NCBI GenBank assembly: GCA_009667805.1
Contig: CM019071.1
Coordinates: forward strand, 44,206,250-44,270,249
Length of the DNA: 64,000 nucleotides
Origin: Leptobrachium leishanense
Lineage: Eukaryota; Chordata; Amphibia; Anura; Megophryidae
Reading direction: 5' to 3'
Positions 63,041-64,000 of this stretch are shown here, one piece after another. Numbering within the stretch: the first letter of the stretch is position 1; the number at the start of each line of letters is the position of its first letter. The notes beneath the pieces are model-generated. The model saw only the letters and a list, made by a program, of their open reading frames with translations. It was not told the origin of the DNA and did not search any database. The position numbers and the translations under genes are program-made.

Positions 63041-64000
63041 TAACGGGGAGCCCCCTATAGGGTGAGGGGGAACCCCCAATCTGCAGAGATGAAGCCTTAA
63101 GGACAGGTATACAGCTTCCAGGGAACAAACCAAGATATTAACAGAAACTAGAAAGATCCCTAAGCCCTGACTGAGATCCTTGAAAGATGGTCTCGAAATA
63201 CTACCTAGGCTAGGTTTGCAAGATGAATAAAACATAAACCAGACAGCCAATAAATGCAGGTATACAGATTCCAGGGAACAAACCAAGATATTAACAGAAA
63301 CTAGAAAGATCCCTAAGCCCTGACTGAGATCCTTGAAAGGTGGTCTCGAGATACTAACTAGGCTAGGCCTGCATGACGAACAAAACATAAACCAAACATA
63401 CGATGAATGCAGACATACAGATTCCAGGGAACAAACCAAGATTTTAACAGAAACTAGAAAGATCCCTAAGCCCTGACTGAGATCCTTGAAAGGTGGTCTC
63501 AAGATACTAACTAGGCTAGGCCTGCATGACGAACAAAACATAAACCAAACATACGATGAATGCAGACATACAGATTCCTAAGCACGGTACAGTACAGGGG
63601 ACAGACAGAAGAGAGATCCAAATACAAGAGCCAAAGTCATACACGGAATATCAAAACTAGAGGGGTCAGACAAGAGAGGGATCCTAAATACATGAGCCAG
63701 AGGTCATACACAGCAAATCAAAGTAAACCAGCATACAGGGACTAGGCAAGAAAGACTATCCTGGTCCAAGGATCAAGGGAATCCTGGTCGTACTTATAGG
63801 CAGAACAGGTCATGTGACCTGCAGACCAATTAGCCCAACAGAGCCTGCAGGCTGAAAACAAAACAACAGGAATCCCTGCTACCACCAGCAGGGGGCAAGG
63901 CCGAGACGTGACATAACCCCCTCCCTTACGGGTGACCTCCTGGGCACCCAAGAAAGAAAACATGGATGGCATGAAAACGGATAAGACCAGTCACCAGTAC
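63041..64000. repeat. Repeat with 153-bp tandem triplication
   Basis: Three copies of a 153-bp unit, starting at 63111, 63264 and 63417 (ACAGATTCCAGGGAACAAAC, CTAGAAAGATCCCTAAGCCC, TGACTGAGATCCTTGAAAGG), with a partial fourth at 63570. 153 bp is 51 codons, which leaves a 185-codon open frame on the minus strand (62984-63541); the protein is repetitive and not recognised. Downstream, CCGAGACGTGACATAACCCC looks like the edge of a larger dispersed element running out of the window. Confidence 0.75.

Overview
This is eukaryotic, intron-rich, repeat-saturated DNA, most likely from an amphibian (a frog with a fairly large genome). The evidence is a vertebrate cytochrome P450 family 2 (CYP2) locus with canonical exon phases and sizes, a dense load of cut-and-paste DNA transposons (hAT, piggyBac, PIF/Harbinger-like, and a TTAA-target MITE with the T2/Kolobok terminus known from Xenopus), and no recognisable retrotransposon ORF. 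The species cannot be named from sequence alone.

Gene content. Two CYP2 genes lie head to tail on the + strand. Gene 1 enters from the left (exon 1 is outside) and its exons 2-9 are at 292-454, 6462-6611, 11512-11672, 12330-12506, 21801-21942, 25981-26168, 26363-26504 and 28089-28270. All are open, correctly spliced and of standard CYP2 length, and they end with an intact heme-binding loop and a stop codon. Gene 2 starts about 1.9 kb further on: a TATA box at 30165, ATG at 30220, exon 1 30220-30396, exon 2 32128-32290 and exon 3 43823-43972. No exon 4 is visible in the remaining 20 kb. The two genes are about 80-88% identical over exons 2 and 3 and share intron-1 repeats, so they are a tandem duplication. 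The products would be ER-membrane haem-thiolate monooxygenases.

Layout of the non-coding DNA. 0-12 kb: introns 2-4 of gene 1, with a Harbinger-like MITE, a 30-bp and a 26-bp minisatellite, a CpG-rich orphan first-exon-like segment, and a composite repeat with a 52-bp tandem core split by a hAT MITE. 12.7-18.5 kb: a 5.8-kb, 33-bp minisatellite in intron 5. 18.9-21.1 kb: a 54-bp satellite with a 324-bp higher-order period. 22-28 kb: foldback and MITE copies around exons 6-9. 30.4-31.7 kb: a tandem array in gene 2 intron 1 whose orientation flips twice. 32.4-43 kb (gene 2 intron 2): a Kolobok-like MITE, a piggyBac MITE, and a broken BED-finger hAT transposon interrupted by a foldback/22-bp minisatellite and by a second copy of the hAT MITE. 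44.3-49.9 kb: a large inverted repeat with nested MITEs and a foldback element with a telomere-like core. 51.2-55.1 kb: another 52-bp composite repeat, split by a 2.5-kb non-autonomous hAT. 56.2-61.7 kb: a near full-length piggyBac element with a frameshifted transposase. 62.9-64 kb: a piggyBac end and a 153-bp tandem triplication.

The only plausible functional genes are the two P450 genes. The transposases are degraded. The most distinctive theme is repeated birth of tandem arrays inside, or out of, transposable elements, together with nested insertions whose target-site duplications and paralogous empty sites can be read directly. I found no evidence for a novel multi-gene system.
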